Shown: positions 6,975 through 8,224 of the stretch, in pieces
Layout: each line of letters opens with the position of its first letter
Numbering within the stretch: position 1 is the first letter of the stretch
Source: Gammaproteobacteria bacterium
GTDB taxonomy: Bacteria; Pseudomonadota; Gammaproteobacteria; Steroidobacterales; UBA11654
DNA: 8,224 nt
Direction: 5' to 3'
Assembly: GCA_012965065.1 (NCBI GenBank)
Contig: DTSX01000075.1
Span: forward strand, 1 to 8,224
Program-made: the position numbers and the translations under genes
The notes under the pieces: model-generated
What the model saw: only the letters and a program-made list of their open reading frames with translations
What the model was told of the DNA's origin: nothing
The model's database searches: none

Positions 6975-7898
6975 ATGGAAGTGTTGCTTGCATTAACCCC
7001 ACAATATATAAACAAAATCAAACATGGCCTCCTTGCGATCATGGCCTTTTTGCTAATGTCGATTTATTGCCCATCTTGGGCTGAAGTGACAATCGAAAAA
7101 CTGACCGAAGATGTTTTGGTGTTTGATCAAGGAGAGAATCGCGGATTACTGATCATCGGAAATAAAGGCGTTGCTGTGATTGACCCTCTCAACCAACAGG
7201 TAGCAATGGAGCTCAACGAGTTCATAACCAAGAACTACAAACAAGGGGTTACCCATGTTGTCTACACCCACTCGCACTGGGACCGCATAACGGGAGGAGA
7301 AGTGTTTAAAAAACAGGGAGCAAAATTTATTGCAAACAAAGAATGCAGGTTATTTTTGTCTGGCAATCAAAACCCAAATGTTGTTGAACCCGATGTTTAT
7401 TTCGATAGGACCTATGTTATTGAATTAGGCAACCAGACAATAGAATTGTCTTATTTTGGGCCCAGTCACGGTGAATGTCTTATTGCAGTTCAGATCCAAC
7501 CTGCACGTCTTCTCTTTGTCGCAGACTTATTAAATACAAAAGGGCCCAGTTTTCCAAACGATCCAACATTGCCTTATCTCAGGCCTGCAACACTCATATC
7601 TGTATTGAGCGCGATGGAAAAATTAGCTGAGGCCAATGACATTAATTCTTTCATCGGTGGGCAATCGTCAACAAACATACTGGGTCCTATCGAAACGATA
7701 AGCAAACAAAGAGAATTTTGGCAACTTGTCCAGTCCACCGCTGAGGAAGCCGAGAAAAACGGCAACGTGGACCTTAATAACTTTATTGCGATGGACAAAA
7801 TTGATCTGGAACCTTTCCGTAAATTCCAAAACTACAATCAAGAAGACTTGTCAAATATCCTCAGGAGATACACTTCCTTCTTAAACATGGGACGATAA
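6975..7898 (+). CDS. Exported MBL-fold metallohydrolase with an altered second metal site
   Basis: 307 residues from ATG 6975. Residues 1-36 form a signal peptide: K14 and K16, a hydrophobic run GLLAIMAFLLMSIY, and likely cleavage after S-W-A. The mature protein is therefore expected in the periplasm. The fold is recognisable from GLLIIGNKGVAVIDPL (57-72), THSHWDRITGG (98-108), GPSHGE (162-167) and FVADLLN (181-187). The site-1 metal ligands H99, H101 and H165 and bridging D184 are present. Site 2 is unusual: D103 remains, but the following His is R104, and the late GGH histidine appears to be Q230 (FIGGQSS, 226-232). The enzyme may bind a single metal or have changed chemistry. It starts 1 base after the kinase stop and is followed 12 bases later by a second exported MBL-fold gene. 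A lactonase, esterase or other hydrolase role is possible, but the substrate is unknown. It is not recognisable as a known beta-lactamase. Confidence 0.85.
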   Translation: MEVLLALTPQYINKIKHGLLAIMAFLLMSIYCPSWAEVTIEKLTEDVLVFDQGENRGLLIIGNKGVAVIDPLNQQVAMELNEFITKNYKQGVTHVVYTHSHWDRITGGEVFKKQGAKFIANKECRLFLSGNQNPNVVEPDVYFDRTYVIELGNQTIELSYFGPSHGECLIAVQIQPARLLFVADLLNTKGPSFPNDPTLPYLRPATLISVLSAMEKLAEANDINSFIGGQSSTNILGPIETISKQREFWQLVQSTAEEAEKNGNVDLNNFIAMDKIDLEPFRKFQNYNQEDLSNILRRYTSFLNMGR

Positions 7899-7910
7899 GA
7901 TTAAGCTGGA

Positions 7911-8224
7911 ATGAAGAGAATTTTATATTTTGCTGTTATCTGGATGTGTATATCTACTGTCAGCCATGCTGTGCAACCTGCTCCTGAAACAATTGCTGAA
8001 TCTGAAAAGACATTGTTTGGGAAATTAAAACTTTGGGAGATAGAAAAAATTTCCCCGCATTTGTATGCCTACCGTTACACGTTTTATCGTAATTTTTTTC
8101 TAATTGGAGAAGACGGTATTATTCTCACGGACCCTTTAACCGTCGAGGCTGCCAAAATACTGGATACTGAGCTTCGAAAAATAAGCGACAAGCCCATCAA
8201 ATATGTCGCTTATTCGCACTCACA
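7911..8224 (+). CDS. Second exported MBL-fold protein, N-terminal part, cut by right edge
   Basis: The first 104 residues of a gene running off the window. The N-terminus MKRILYFAVIWMCISTVSHA is a signal peptide (K2 and R3, hydrophobic core, likely cleavage after S-H-A), so the protein is exported. After a linker come LWEIEKISPHLYAYRY, FFLIGEDGIILTDPL (the first MBL-fold strands) and KYVAYSHS followed by a partial CA codon. The last codons are the beginning of the HxHxD metal motif, cut at its second His, so whether its second metal site is intact cannot be seen. The layout of strands and motif resembles the preceding gene, suggesting a distant paralogue in tandem. Its ATG is 12 bases after the previous stop, and the ribosome binding site is weak (AAG or GGA only). 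Confidence 0.82.
   Translation, partial: MKRILYFAVIWMCISTVSHAVQPAPETIAESEKTLFGKLKLWEIEKISPHLYAYRYTFYRNFFLIGEDGIILTDPLTVEAAKILDTELRKISDKPIKYVAYSHS

Overview
The window looks like chromosomal DNA of a gammaproteobacterium, probably an uncultured or environmental lineage. Three things point there. The first is the convergent engB/polA pair, an arrangement also found in E. coli and Pseudomonas. The second is a small lipoprotein of the LptM (YifL) type. The third is a stand-alone exonuclease I of the SbcB type. Base composition is AT-leaning by eye (not counted). There is no sign of mobile elements, CRISPR arrays, tRNA or rRNA. Coding density is very high, and no gene-free stretch exceeds about 80 bases.

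Layout. The left edge (1-289, +) is the C-terminal part of the ribosome-assembly GTPase EngB. It converges on polA (minus strand, ATG at 3025, stop at 338), which encodes a complete three-domain DNA polymerase I. Directly upstream of polA, on the same strand and overlapping it by 8 bases, is a 59-residue lipoprotein gene, lptM (3018-3197). An extended -10 promoter candidate for the lptM-polA unit lies at 3235-3243. An 82-base divergent gap separates this unit from a tightly packed plus-strand unit: exonuclease I (3280-4725), an ACAD10/11-like acyl-CoA dehydrogenase (4731-5942), an APH-fold kinase (5945-6973), a secreted metallo-beta-lactamase-fold protein (6975-7898) and the start of a second one (7911 to the right edge). 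The gaps between these genes are 5, 2, 1 and 12 bases.

Function. The left half is housekeeping: ribosome assembly, DNA replication and repair, and LPS-translocon maturation. The right half is metabolic. The dehydrogenase and kinase are separate-gene counterparts of the two domains fused in animal ACAD10/ACAD11, and they resemble the LvaA/LvaC kind of pair in bacterial levulinate catabolism. The best guess is phosphorylation of a 4-hydroxyacyl-CoA followed by phosphate elimination. The two exported MBL-fold proteins could act upstream on an ester or lactone, but this is inference. The first of them lacks both histidines of the second metal site, which makes it the most unusual protein in the window.
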